Assembly (NCBI GenBank): GCA_002900995.3
Contig: CM035308.1
Span: 868,001-932,000 of the forward strand
From: Ganoderma boninense
Lineage: Eukaryota > Basidiomycota > Agaricomycetes > Polyporales > Polyporaceae
DNA: 64,000 nt
Direction: 5' to 3'
Shown here: positions 32,201 through 45,318 of the stretch, one piece after another
Numbering within the stretch: position 1 is the stretch's first letter
Layout: every line of letters starts with the position of its first letter
Position numbers and translations under genes: made by a program
The notes under the pieces: model-generated
Databases searched by the model: none
What the model was told of the DNA's origin: nothing
The model's input: the letters and a program-made list of their open reading frames with translations, nothing else

Positions 32201-35200
32201 TTGGATGGGAGCGTTGATGTCTGCGAAGTCACTGTAGACGTTGACCAGCCGCTGAGAGAATGCAGCGGTGGACTCTTGAACAACCTGTTCGCGCATCGTG
32301 GCTGTCTGTTCCTGGTTCTCCAGAGCTATGACAATGGCATCGACTTTGGACGGAGTTATAACTTGTTCTATGAATTGGGAAACTTCACTCCAGTATCCAT
32401 GAAGCCGAGCGAGGTCCGAACGCGGTGATTCAGCTCGAACGTCGTCCACAGGGCGGTCTAAGTCTTCTACGTTCGCAAGGAGGTAAGCGATGACGGCGTT
32501 GTCTCGCCGACCAAAGGTTCGCCGTTCATAGTCGCGTTGCAGCGTAAGCTCGTCGTAAAGCAGTGCATGCTGTTCAGACCAAAACCTCTTCGAGCACTGT
32601 TGAATAGCGGCAGGGTCCAGGGGAACGTTTGGGACGTAGATCTCAAGAAGGAGCCTAGAAAGCGCAATCCAGCATCGACCCAAAGTAGTCCATGAAGGCG
32701 CAGGGCTGCTCGCCAACAGAGTTTTTAGACACGGACGCAACGATGATTGGTAGGCATCCAGGAAGACCGTACTTGGCGATCCGTCCAATAGCTCTAGCAC
32801 ATCAGCCGTTGCTGAATGCGATAATGCCAAGAGCGCAGGACCGCCGACAACGCGCAAGTGAGGGGGTGCGAGGCAAGAGGCGATCTATGAAGCGGGTGAG
32901 AATTTTTCTATATCAATTTTGTAAAATCATATACCATGGCCGCACTTCCCATCAAGAGGCCAGCTACCTGCTCCCATCGGCTGGTATGAGCAACCAGAGG
33001 TCCTGACAGGAACTTCAGTTGGCGGTTCAACGCGCTCTCATACTCCACCAACTCGTCCATTGGGCGTATCGATGTATCGCTGGCACTTCCGTCAGCAATT
33101 GTGCGTAAGCAAAAAGAAACTGTGCTGACCTGAGGGAAACTGTCGTGCACAGTTCAATGGGATGACACAGTGCAGACGGGCCACTGATCTACATTATAAC
33201 ACAATCAGAAGGGGAAAGTGAACAGACGGAGGGTGCTTACCCCTAGAATCGCGGGAGCCTCCCAAAGCTGAGACAGCCATTGACCTTGTGATTTAGCCAG
33301 AACTGAAAAATCCGCTACGAGAAGGTTAGCATCAAAAACGAGACGAGAAACCGAAAAATGGGCGTACGCTGTTGTGCATCCAAAGCCCATGAAAGTTGCA
33401 CGTAAGGAACCAAATTGGGCAGGCCGATCTCACGGTCAGAACATCCGTAATCGACCACTTCTCGCAATACCTATCATGTAGGACAATTTGAGCTAATTTC
33501 TCAACGAAGGTCATCCAAACTACTTACGGAGTGGGCTTTCAACTGCTGCTCATTGAAGGCGGCGTGGAGTCCACTGAGTTGGGCAATAGAAAAACAGAAA
33601 TGGACGCGTTGCTCGGTGCTGTGTTCCGTCGCCCCTCCTTCGGCAAGACGCTTTGAGGCATCGACATCGTTAGTATGTGCTCCGCGTACGGTAGTGCAGT
33701 GAGGATCCTTACGCTTTCCACTTGCGTCGCCATTCGCACAAGGAGTTGTTTCTGAGCTTCAGAGACAGTCGTCGGAAGGTTCAACAAGGACATGAGTTCA
33801 AGAATTTGTTTTCGAAACTCTGCAGGTTAACCACGCCAGCAGTTAGAACATAGAGATGCAATACATCCGCACAATGGACGTACTGAAGTCACTGGGAGCT
33901 CGGCGGAGGCAGCGGTCGGTGTTATCGAGGTCTTTGAACTTGCTGTCGTCGACGTCTGAAATGAGTCTGGAGGATAGTGCAGTCCAAATGTCTGTCAGGC
34001 CTTTCCCGGAAGTCATCGAAATGACACCGTCCAGCGCGCTGACACCGTTGACGACGTCGGAGACATTCCGTGAATGCTCTTGTGATCCGGAGATATTCGT
34101 TCGAATCCAACTGAGGATTGCGTATGCGAGAGAGAAATCGAACGTCTCGGGACATTGTGTTGCGTTGTGCAAAAAGCGGCCATACGCGACGAGCTCGAGC
34201 ATTCGATCGATATCCTAGTAATGTTCAGGTTCTATTACAAACAACTTACGGTCAGGGGACGTACATGGCTGTCGATGTTGTCGACGTTCACTGAGTTCAG
34301 CAATGCTGTTGCAGCGTTGCGAATGGAGGCCACTAGCAGCTTCGAGCTTGCAGCAGCCCGATTTTGGACACGCATCCGCTCACTTGAGTGCTTGACCGGA
34401 TCGCTGCTCTCACTTTCAAGGAGCTCGCAGTAGTCAACGGTGGCCGCAACTAGCAAGCGTAGGTACTGCAGCGAGGACTTGTCATGTTGACTGTTGTCAA
34501 CGGTACCGGGAAGCGAACTTGTTCGTCGACAGGTGGCATACAAAGGCTTCCAGTGTGGCATGAGCGTTTGACGAATCACTCACCTGAATTTACAACACTC
34601 ACCTGCGCAAGCAAAGCATCAGGCGGAATGTTCAACGACTGACTGGTATTGCTCCGCATTTGAATGATAGTACGATACACTTGACTACATTCTAATACCC
34701 CCAACAACGAGCGGAGGGAGGATAGGAATGCGATGGAAGATGGCGCTTCGCAACGCACGAAGCGCGAGATATGCGGCATGGCACTTGGGATCGCATTGGA
34801 GGCCAAGAAGTACCAAGCGGCTCGTCCATGACGCTCCGTGCGAGCCGGAGATGCGAAGGTCGCAATGAGATCGGAGAGAATAGCATTGGAGCTGTCTTCG
34901 CCTGCGAGCCGACTCGAGGATAGCATTGAAAGTTGCTGCGTTGAGAGACCAGCACTGGCGAGCCCACGGCGCGTAAGGGACTGTCTTGCAACTAGCTGTC
35001 GCAAGTCTAGGTCCGAGGTTGTGATGGAGGGGGAGCACCGCACATAATCCAACAATCGAGACCAATCTTCATCGTCCAACGAGGCAGGAAGCGCGATCTC
35101 GATCCCCCGATTCCTCATTGCCCTGGAAAGTTCGCCATGTTGGGCGTCCACGCACATGAATAAGCGGAAGTCGGGGTGTGGCCGAAGGACTTGAACTTCG

Positions 35201-38200
35201 CCGTTTACGGCGCCGCGTTCGTTCAGCGCCAGAGAACCGCCCATCTCGCACAGAGAGTTTAGCCGGTCAAGAACGGAAGGGTTGCAGAGATTCGCGCCGT
35301 CGAGGAGTAACCAGTGCCCTTCCTTAAGTGCACGGACTAGTGGGCCATCAACCCATTCCAGAGAGGCCGCCTGAGGCTGTAGCGTCGATAGCCGCTGGAC
35401 TTGGAAGCGCGCTCGAGACAAGCGAGTCTGATACGAGTCTGGGAGGGCCTGTAATGCACCTAAAACATGAGTGAGGGTATTCACAATGGTGGGAACAGTC
35501 ATTTGCGTGGCAGCCTTGGGGAGTACCTGCAACATCCCGATTAGGTCAGAGGTCGCATGAAGTCTGGAACCGAGTCCTGAGGACGAGATCTCGTCGAGGA
35601 GGTCGAACACCTCCTGGACGAGAACAGCCACGCAATATCCGAGGTCAGTCTCCTCAAAACTACCAAGAATATCCGTCGCATCTGTCGCGTTGTTGATGGA
35701 TACTTCTCGGAGGTTCTTACCCGACAGATTGGCCATCGTCCTGACCAACGTCGTCTTACCACTATTGCGAGGACCAGTCAAAATGGCCAGCCAACCATTA
35801 TCGATGCACATGCCAAGAGATTCGAGGGCAGGAAGGGTGGCTTGCAGAACATGACCTCCTCGGATGTGAGAGAGATGTGCGCCCCGAGAACCGAGGTGGT
35901 GGCCGATATGAAGGTGGGATGGCGAAATGAAGGCGGACTGCTGTTCCAAATCTGTCGGGTGATCGAAGAGGTCGGAGAACAGCTGGAAGGCCCGAGCGCG
36001 ATCCTCGGAAGTGCGGAATCGTTGGAGAATGACGGGAGAGAGGTAGTGGGAGGGATGTGCAGGAGGATCGGTAGCGTGCAGAAGGGTGGTCCATCGGATG
36101 ACGTCACGAAGATTGAACTCCCAAGGTGCTCCCTGTCTTGCAAATGATCTCTTCACCATGGTCTCCTCGTTGAGGACGGCCATGTATGCAATCATCTTCT
36201 GCAGAAGGTCTGGGGGGTAGTGGGGGAATAGATTGCGGCAGATGAGTAGAAGGTCGTCGGGAGACATCTCTTGCACGTAAACCTTGGTGAATCGGTTCAG
36301 AAACGATTTCGGGAGTCCCTTCCTCCCGCCGCCTTGATGGAGAGGATTCTGTGCGGCGAAGATGCGGAAAGAGGGATGGCGAACGAAGGAGCGTCCAAGT
36401 TCAGGGATGTAGACAGTGCCGCGATGGTCGAGGACCGCGTTCAGACCTTCCAAGACGGACTGAGGGGCCAAGTTCATCTCGTCGAGTAGAACCCAATGAC
36501 CCTCCTGCAGTGCTCGCAGAAACTCGGCATCCTTCCACGCGAACTGGCCCGGCTCACCGCCTTCTACAGGAAGGTCAGAGCCAAAGAGGTCAACGAGATC
36601 CGTCTGGTCCGAAAGGTTGATACGACAAAGCTGATAGCCACAAATGTTGGCGAGTGCAGCAACAAGACTGGTTTTGCCAACACCTGGACTCCCTTCAAGC
36701 ATGATAGGTTTGGGAAGCTGACAGGCCCTAACGACACGCATCACGTTATCAAGGGCAGTCGGCGCTTTGAGACTGAAGTTCTGAGGCGACGACTGTTGTG
36801 GACCTCTGGAAATGGAGAAGATACCGAACCGAACGTTAGATGGTTCGTATTCTGGCGCCCGTCCCTGCTCCAAAGCAGAAACGAGAGGAACGACCTCGTT
36901 TAGTTTGGTAACCGCGTCGTTTCTGAGACTGTCCAGCGCTTCCTTCGAGTACGCGGACAATTGGGGCATGGAACCCAAACCATCCAAGAAGGTCATTTGG
37001 GCTGCGTGATGCTGCAGTGCATGTAAGTACTGAGATGAAACTGGTAATAGGCAATTCAACATACGAAGATCTCGCTCGGCGCCAATTTACTCGTAACATT
37101 GCCGCTCAAGCCTTCATTGGAGAAAGATACCCATGCCTACACAGAGGTTAGCAATGTGACGATGAGATAGCGTATGCATGCTCACTAGGATGTCTCGCAG
37201 ATTCGCGAATGAACGATCGCCAACAGTTGTGCAAAGCCAGTCAACGAAGTCGAGGAGGGGTTGGGTAAACGGGCGCAAGACGTCATGCCTCCACAAGCAT
37301 TGCACGATGCACTCCAAGTCACGACGGTCGGTGATTGGAGGGACCCAGATCTCCGTGAAACGATTGCGCAACGCAGGGGAGAGCTCCTTCTTGCCGTAGT
37401 CACCGCCAGGGTTCATCGTTGCGACGAGCTTGAAATCTCCGTCAGCCTTGATTGCGGGAATCTCGGCGTCGTTGCCCCCACGCTCGGCGAGTACGATAGT
37501 GCGACCGGTCTCGAGGACACTGTTCAGCCGTTCAAGCACCGAGTCGTCCGCGAGAGATATCTCATCTAGCAGGAAAACATCGCCGTTGCGCATCGCCTCG
37601 ACAAGGGGGCCGTCGCGCCACTCGAAGAGGGCCGACAGGCGCTGGAGGCGAGCTCGGAGATCTTGTAACGCAGCGACCGTCGGGGAAGGAATATTGTCCA
37701 ATCTGAGAAGCTTATCGATTGTTGAAGTGAGGGAATTCACATCCCCAGTCACGTTCATGGCGCCCAGCTGCGACACGGCCAACGACGCCTCCTTGAGAAC
37801 TTCGGCTTCGACAGCAGCCTTGTTACGGATAGGTCGGAGACCACCAATGAGATCCGCTGTCTCGGTGTTCTGGTGGCAGTTGACGGACCGAAGAGTGCGA
37901 TTGAGAACCTCCGCATAAAGCTGGCAGACTGACGTCTTGCCGCACCCGGTTTCACCGACGAGGAGCACAGGCTCGTTGAATCGAAGAGCTCGGGCGGTGA
38001 GGACGAAGAGACGCTGCATCGCAGACGTCCACACGACTTGCGAAGAAGACGGAATGGGGCATCCGAGGAACTCGCCGGGGTCGAACTTGGGGTTCTGAAG
38101 ATTATAGAGCGAAGACTCGTCGATGCGGACCTTCATGACAGATTCAATGACCTCCTTGACGACCGCCTTGTCATCTTCTCTGCGGGCACGTTCAGCCAAC

Positions 38201-41200
38201 AACATGTATCCGTTCGCGGCGAGCTCCTCGTAACCAACCGCATCCCTCCCAGCCCAGCGGAACAGGTCGCGAAGGGTGGCAAAGCCTTGCTTGCTCTCGA
38301 AGACGCGACTCGACTGCCGGCGCTTCTGAAGCTCGCGGAAGACGCTCACGATGCGCTGACCGTAGGATGGCGCGATGCGGCATCGTTGGCATAAGATCGT
38401 CTCCAGCTCGGCCTGCGGCACGTCCTCGAAATGGACCTCGAGGAAACGATTCCGGAAGGCTCGTGAGAGCACCTTCCGGCCGGCATACAGTCCAGGCGGG
38501 TTTTGCGTCGCGAAGAGCATGAAGTGAGGATGTGGGCGAACGACTTCCTGGGTCTCGGGAATGACGAGTTCGCGGTTATCATCGAGAAGACGATTCAGTG
38601 CCTCGAGAACATCCGTTGGGGCGAGATTCAGCTCGTCAAGAACGATCCAATCCCCTTGACGCAATGCCCGGACGAGGAGGCCCTCCTTAAACACCAGTTT
38701 GCCAGTGACGGGGTCGGAAACGTAAGTACCGATGTACTCCTGGATGTCGGTGTGCTCGTGATTGTTGATACGAACAAAGCGATGCCCTGTCCGCTTCGCG
38801 AGATACTCGATCGAACTTGTCTTTCCACTCGATGTCGGGCCTTCGATGAGAACGGGGAACCGTTTCGCAGCAATGATACGGGCCAGGTCAATGAGCTTCG
38901 TCTCGACAGACGGGGTCATGATGTAGTCTTCCGCGGGGTCTTCGGGCAAAGGTCCTCTCTCGAGGTAGAACGGGCCAAACTTGACAAACGCTGCGGGATC
39001 CCCAGGGGGTAGGGGTTCCTTCGCCAACAAAGACCGAGGGTTCTTCACTCCAGCAAGGATGTGTTTCTGAGCAAGAGCTGTGACCGCCGCGGCGCTGGGG
39101 CCGTCCAAGGCCATGGTGAATGCCATGAGGCACCCTTCCCACAGGGCCCTCCGCAACGAGTACGCACTCGCCATGTCCGCTGCGAAAGTGAGAGCACGGG
39201 CAAGGGTGCGCATGCTGAAATGCGGCCTATGATTTGCACCGTCGGCAATTTGCCGTTCCTCCGATAGACGTTTCACCGCCGTGTAGAAGTCCGCGACGTC
39301 CATGATTGCGCCCCTGTCGCCGACGGCCGTGGCACCAATGTACTGAGCCACGATCGTGAGCAGTGTCTCTTTGTCGGCGTCCGGAGGAGGGACATCAATC
39401 TCGGTGAAGCGACAGCGGATATTGGGCGGCAGGTCCTTCTTGCCCACATCGGTAGCCGGGTTCATGCATGCGAAGAGGCGGAAGTCCGGATGACGAGGAA
39501 TGGGCTCCAAAGAACCTTGTTCCGTTAGAGTGATAGACGCTGTAGGTCCATGAAGCAGCCCAGATATTGACTCCAGTGTCTCGGGGGTGGCCAAGTTCAC
39601 TTCGTCGAGCAAGATCCTATGGACGTCAAATGTTATTTACAGAACCAACAGGGGAAGGAAGCATGACTTACCAGTCGCCATTCCGCAAAGCCTTCACTAA
39701 AGGCCCTTCGACGAACGCGAACGCAAACTTGCTCTTGCCCTGCACATGCTGCACCTCAAACGTCTGAACGTCCCGTTCGAATCCCTCCCAAGCCTCCATC
39801 GACACGTTCAGGCCAGAACCCTCGACCTTCCTCCGCTTGCGTGGGATACCGCCCTCCAGCTCCTTGCTACAAATCATGGTTAGTCAACAAATCCAGAAGC
39901 GCCCTATCTCGAGAGAAAACATACGCGTCTTCCTCGGCCTGCTTCTTCTTGATCCTGTCCTTGGCAAGTTTGACCGCCTCCAGCCACAGGCCCGCCGCGC
40001 GCTTCCACTTGCGCTCCTGGACCGCCTTCCTCACCGACTCTTCAAAATGCGCGTTCTTCTTCCGACTGAACGTTCCCCCGAACATCTCCAGGAAGCGCTC
40101 CTGCAGCTCGCCCCCGGGCACGCGCGCGTCCACAGGCTTGAAGCCGCCAAGGATGTCCGACGACTCCGTCTGGTTGGACAGGTTGAGCGAAATCAGCGGG
40201 CGCCGCAACAGGGACGCGAGGTGCGTCACGACACTCGTCTTGCCTGTTCCCGTCTCGCCCGTCAGGAGCACGGGCTCCGAGTGCGAGATGGCGCTCGCGA
40301 GTCGCGCGATGAGCGACATGGCGGGCCGGTGCATCGCAAAGGGGCGCATGGAGGGTGGAGCGATCTCCATCTTGGCCGCACGCGCGGGCAAGCGCGTGTG
40401 CCCTGCACGCACGGCAGTGATCCGCCCGTTCACGTCCTTCTCCGTGTCGAACTCGGAGGTGCGCCTGTGGAGGATGTAGTCTCTGCGCTCGTCGGATAGG
40501 CCGAGATGTCCGGCGATGACGTGTATAATAGCCTCGAGGTGTGCGCGGCCGGAAGCGGTCGTTGAGCCAGCACCGAAGAAGACGTCGCGAGCTTCAAGGA
40601 ACATGTCCTCGCGGATGGTGGGGTTGGGGAAGATCTGCGCGAGGCTTGTGGGTTGTGTTGGATCCTCGTCGATATCCATCGGTTGGTGACTAGAGGGAAG
40701 GAGACCGCTGATACGCGTGCAGAATCTTTCGAGCTCACGAAGGCCGATGTTGCGAGTCGAGGCCTGACTTCCGAGAGAGCGCACGCTCTCCCATAGGTTA
40801 ATAAGGCCTCTCGCAGGCGGGCCGGCCAGTCGAGGACATTTCGTGTCGATGATGATGCGGAGATCGCTAGCAGTAGGGGAAGCGACGACTATTTCGAAGA
40901 ACTTGTGAGCACCGAAGAACGTGGGGCTAGGATACGCGCCAGTGCGGGAGGGCTGGAGAGAGCGTGTGGCAAACAACGCGAAGGAATCGTCCGCTTCAAC
41001 TGTACCACGGCTTGGGACTTCCAAACGCGCCCGTCCACCGATCCACTTATCAGGACTCAAAGACTCGACCAAGGGTTTGATGATTCCGAGAACCTCCATT
41101 GTTGCCTTGTCTATATCCTCCAGAACAACCCATTTCCCCTCTCGCATCGCGCGAACAAGGACGCCCTCCTTCCACTCGAACGTCCCAGGACGCGTGGGTG

Positions 41201-42730
41201 ACGAGACGTACGACCCTAGCAGAGAACGAGGATCCAACGATGTGTCGGCAAGGTGGATTGTTACGATGTGATTCCGCACGTCCGGGTACAACAGCGTCGC
41301 CATGTGGGATATGAGAAGCGACTTGCCCGAGGACGGTGACGATGTGAGGAGAATGGGAACCCTGATTGAGAGGTGAAGTGCGATGGCTCGTAATGAAACC
41401 ACAGCGGTAGGCGTGTCGATGAGAGATGCGGCCGCTTGATTAGGTATAGAGGAGCGAAGCATGAGAACACCATAGACATTCACCATCAAAGGGCTAACGT
41501 AAATCGGGTAAGAATAGGTGTTAAAAGATAGACGCATCACGCACCTGAGCTCCGCCGGATGAATAGGCTCGCTCGAGTCATTGTCGCGTATGTAGAAGTC
41601 GTGGGGCTCGAGAAGCTGATTCCTTCCTCGCGCAATCCGTTCGAGCTCCAACACAGGCATGATCCATCCCGAAACTTGCTGCAGAGTCCCGTCGGTAGCG
41701 AACCCGAAAGTTATGGGGCAGTCTACGTCGGAAACCTCACCTAGAACCTCCTTTTCCAGGTTTACTCGTTCCCCCTCCATCATGCCAGCCTGCAACGCAT
41801 AGCACCTGACAGCTAGGAAACGAACTCCGTTGTCAGGATGAGGAGCCCATATAATTTGAGATAAGGGCGTGAGCGACCAGGCGAGTTGACGGGGAAGAGC
41901 GCGGTTCGCTTGGAGCAGGCGATAGTATGCAAGCAGCGCGCGTTGCAACGGATATGGCGGTATGTTTTCTATCCGCTCAGACGCGGTAAAGAAGGGGAGA
42001 GGGCCGGCTTCGAAACCTGTGGAACGAAGGAAAGCGGAAAGGATGCTAGAAACGCATGATTAGGCGAGATTCCCAACGGGAGATGAAACCAAGACCGATA
42101 GCCAGTTAAGCTACTAAATGCGTGACAGACAGTATAGAGAGGGTAAAAAGGGATTCAGGGGATATATCTCACAGCAAGACCTTGACTATCACGTCAGCGA
42201 CCTTCGTGTGGAAATATGGACTTTCTTTGGTAGCGCTGAGCACGTCCGGAGGGACTTTAGGCTTGACTCGCGCTCACCGCTACCAAAGACGCCAGGCTTG
42301 GTCCGCGCCCTTTAACTTTTCGTTCACAGGTCACTTATTGGGTAGTATTGGGGTTTCCGAACAATAGATGATCAAGGCAAAGAAAACAAACGACTCACGG
42401 AGAGATTTCTTGATAGAGCTCTAGAAGGAGGCAGAAAGCTTCGAATTTCTCTAACTTGTCGCCTTCTTGTTGCAACCAACGAGCACATAGATCAAGCAGG
42501 ACAGGTCGAAAGAGCGTAGCAACAAGAAAGGTGTGTTGAGGCGCGAGCAGAAGCCGGGATAGTGTATCAAGCAGAGCCTGCTTGGAGGAGATGTTTTGAA
42601 GAGTGGTAGCGTCAGGACTCTCCGCACCAATGTGCGTGAGCAATTTTTGAGTTTGTCGACGAAGGTCCAGTCGCAAGGGATCGTAAAAGACATCCTCCTG
42701 AACCGCCATGGCTTCCATGGGGCCAGTCAT
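26283..42730 (-). CDS. MDN1: midasin (MDN1/REA1), giant AAA+ ATPase of 60S ribosome maturation
   Basis: Dynein-like AAA+ machine that pulls Ytm1 and Rsa4 off pre-60S particles in nucleolus and nucleoplasm. Twenty exons close in phase to 5057 residues (yeast protein about 4900). Starts run 42730, 42309, 42016, 41493, 39866, 39616, 37136, 37029, 34546, 34214, 33819, 33650, 33470, 33314, 33188, 33085, 32884, 29934, 29541 and 27831. Six Walker A motifs are readable in order: SSPSSGKS (about residue 330), GETGTGKT (690), GPTSSGKT (1130), GETGCGKT (1420), GSPGVGKT (1815) and GPRNSGKT (2120). A long linker follows, then a Asp/Glu-rich region (about 4200-4540), then the MIDAS domain with ALDDSRSM and IIISDG, ending KQFFERIAEA. 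Nine of the introns crowd into 32.9-34.6 kb. The start MTGPMEAMAV is the only ATG opening exon 1. Every intron is GT-AG and no stop interrupts the model. Confidence 0.97.
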
Positions 42731-43599
42731 GCGAGGCCTTGAGGACGGGGAGGAGGGCGAAGAGAGAGCAGCGTGCGGGTCGAGGAAAATTCACAGCCGA
42801 GCAACCGAGCCCGTGTGAAATTTTGACGTCAAGCGCTCGAGTCGCCAACTTCGCCAAGGACAGGCGCTTCATCCTCGCGCGAACCATGTCCTATCCACAT
42901 CTTCACTCACGCGTTCCCCGACAATCTATGCGCTCTCGACTGTCGAAGGAGCACACGCAAAGTTCTGCTTGGATGAAGCGTCACGGAGACCCCGGTCGCT
43001 GTTGCAACAAGCGGGATATGCTCGACGCATGCCCAGTCTACTAGCGGGCAGTGGGAGGGAGGACTTGAACAACCGACCTGACTTTTCGGGTCTAGATTTG
43101 AGTGCTTGGACAACGCATTTCCTCACATGTGAGTTCATTCATAGGAGCTTTGTCAGGACGTTCTGCGCCCGGCGACGGCGAAGCAACTTCTTCTCCGCAA
43201 TGCTCCTATGGTCCCTTAGGGCGGCCGGACATTGAAGCTTTGAATCATTGCATTCTCATATCCCCAGTAAGCATCGCTGTCGTCCTTGTCGCGATATTTG
43301 TGGATTGAGCGGTATCCGACTGCTGACTTCCAAGACAAATGCTATGTATGCTGTGAGTATGCCAACCGGTCCATGGACGCCTCCGACACCACGCTTGTGG
43401 AGACTTGCGGCCTGCGGTCTTCTCCGTCCATCCAAAGCGCGTTGGCCTATGCTCTCGGCCCTTGTTCCTTCCACACGTGTGCTGCCATTTCCGCCTAATC
43501 TGATCATCGCCGCCGACCATGGCAGTACTCCCTGACCGTCACATACTGCGGCCGTCTCCGAATCAAGGGTACCTAGGCTCTGTTCCCGCCCATTGTGAA
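42731..43599. promoter_or_regulatory. divergent promoter region between midasin and the CBM-DM9 gene
   Basis: Holds the 5' flanks of two divergently transcribed genes. ORFs of 60-180 codons on both strands overlap the promoter and the first exon of the right-hand gene and have no family content. No tRNA structure could be folded around a GTTCAAGTCC-like string near 43070. Confidence 0.4.
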
Positions 43600-43607
43600 T
43601 ATATAAA
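43600..43607 (+). promoter_or_regulatory. TATA box of the CBM-DM9 gene
   Basis: TATATAAA, 97 bases upstream of the ATG at 43697, within a stretch otherwise GC-rich. A clear TATA box suggests an inducible or strongly expressed gene; that last point is inference. Confidence 0.55.
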
Positions 43608-43696
43608 GCCCCTCGCAGTGCGATCATTCCAATCAGTCCCTCAGACTTCTCGACCTCGCACACCCTTCTACACTTGTAACTTCTGCATCGACAGTC

Positions 43697-45177
43697 ATGA
43701 CTCAAGGCTGGGAGCCCGGAACTTGGTACGACCACGGCGCCGTCGTCGAGTACGAGGGTGAGTGCGCCATAACCCCTGTTCGGATTCGACATTGACTCGC
43801 CACTGACGATTGTCCATAGGCCACAAGTACAAGATCATCCAGCCTCACAACTCCCAGGTTAGTCCGAATGTGCTGCAGAGGCCCAACAATCCCATCGCTG
43901 ACTGCAACCTAACAGTCCGATTGGACGCCTCCTGTCACCCCCGCCCTCTGGGGTCGCATCCCCGACGACGAATGCGGGGAGCAGCACCACGAGCACCACG
44001 AGCAGCGCCAGGAGCCTTACCAGGTCCCTCAGCCTGGTGGCTACAACCCTGGCGAGAGCAGCGGTGGCGAGAAGGTCGAGGTCCACGAGGAGGAGCGCAA
44101 GCACGGATGGGACTCCCTCAGCGATGAACGCAAGAAGCAGATCGAGGTACGCAGCCGACCTCTCTTTACAGCCAATCTATTGTGCTGAACGTTGCATGCT
44201 GCGCCCCAGGTCGGTGGCGGGCTTCTTGCCGGCGCACTTGCGCTCGGCGCCGGCGTCTTCGCGTGGAACGAGCACAAGAAGAGCGAGGAGGACGTAAGTC
44301 GTGCATTCATTTCTGTGCAGATAGTACGCGTGTCTGAGCGCGGCTACGATGGGCTTGGCTCCGATGTAGAAAAAGCGCCATGCTTGGGACGTCCAGAACT
44401 GGCTCCACGAGAGCGAAAAGCGCACCGCAGACTTCTGGGCTGGGCGCGTCGCTGGCCCGGTAACCTGGATCCTGGTCGACGGCAAGAATATCCCTGAGCA
44501 GCACGCCATCGTCGGCGGCGAGGAGCATGGGCAGCCGCACTACATCTGCCGCGGCTGGCACGAGGTAAGCCGGGGTTTTGACATCTGCGAGAAGGCGTGA
44601 ACTCATCTCGTCCTCTTTCGGCGCGCAGGGCAGTCTCCGTGAGTGGCCCAAGCCATGCAAACGTTCCCCGTTCTTCACTATCTGATCACATCTCCGTCAC
44701 GCCATTGATACATGATACAGAGATTGGGAAGGCATGCTCGATCTTCCAAAAGGGTGGCGTCGTTGGGTACGGGCACAAGGAGTATCATGTGAGTCCCTCC
44801 TTTGATGTGGGCCTCCGGCCGGCTCATTACTGAGATTGCCTGCCGTGCTACTTCTAGCTCGCCAAGTACGAGGTTCTCGTAGGTGACAAGCGCGGTGTTC
44901 GCTGGGTCGACTTCCACGGCCGGGTGGAGCTCGACAAGCTCCCAGGTCGCCCTGTCGAGGGTGGCCGCGAGGGCGACGGCACGCCGCTCTTCATCGCTCA
45001 GGCCGTCCACAGTGGTGCCGTTGTCCCGGGCAAGTGCGGTCCTACGCTCCCTGGCGCGTTCGTGCCGTACGGCAACGACGAGAAGGAGCACAAGGTTCGT
45101 CTCCAACCCACAATATTTCATCCGTTGATATTGATAATCTGTCGACTCAGGACTTCCGCATCCTCTGCTACGCTTGA
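43697..45177 (+). CDS. CBM5/12 chitin-binding-type plus DM9-repeat (DUF3421) protein
   Basis: Nine exons (43697-43757, 43820-43857, 43916-44146, 44210-44293, 44370-44564, 44629-44638, 44721-44788, 44858-45094, 45151-45177) close in phase to 316 residues. The N-terminus MTQGWEPGTWYDHGAVVEYE with YKIIQPHNSQ and WTPPVTPALW is a CBM5/12-like carbohydrate-binding module. A His/Gln/Glu-rich linker follows, then a Gly/Ala-rich hydrophobic stretch (VGGGLLAGALALGAGVFAW) that could cross or touch a membrane. Two DM9 units follow: VTWILVDGKNIPEQHAIVGG with PHYICRGWHEGSLQIGKA, and RVELDKLPGRPVEGG with GAVVPGKCGPTLPGAFVPYG. DM9 proteins bind mannose-type glycans in animals; the fungal role is unknown. No signal peptide. 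Exon 6 is only 10 nt. It converges on the ketopantoate reductase gene, stops 141 bases apart. Confidence 0.85.
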
Positions 45178-45318
45178 GCGGCACGCTCAGCATTCACATT
45201 CTTGGATGGAGCTGTAAGATACCGGATGTAACATTGTTGTCGTCGCTGTGTAAATGTCAATCGAACTTGAATATCCGACTCTACAACACTTCTTTTGCAT
45301 CTGTCGTCGCCAACTCCC

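Noticed and set aside
43050..43130. Possible minus-strand tRNA around a GTTCAAGTCC string
   Set aside because: The T-arm stem does not pair and there is no acceptor stem or A box at the right distance.
43256..43792. Minus-strand ORF of 178 codons over the CBM-DM9 promoter and first exon
   Set aside because: No family signature, and it overlaps a TATA box and a confirmed exon of the other strand.
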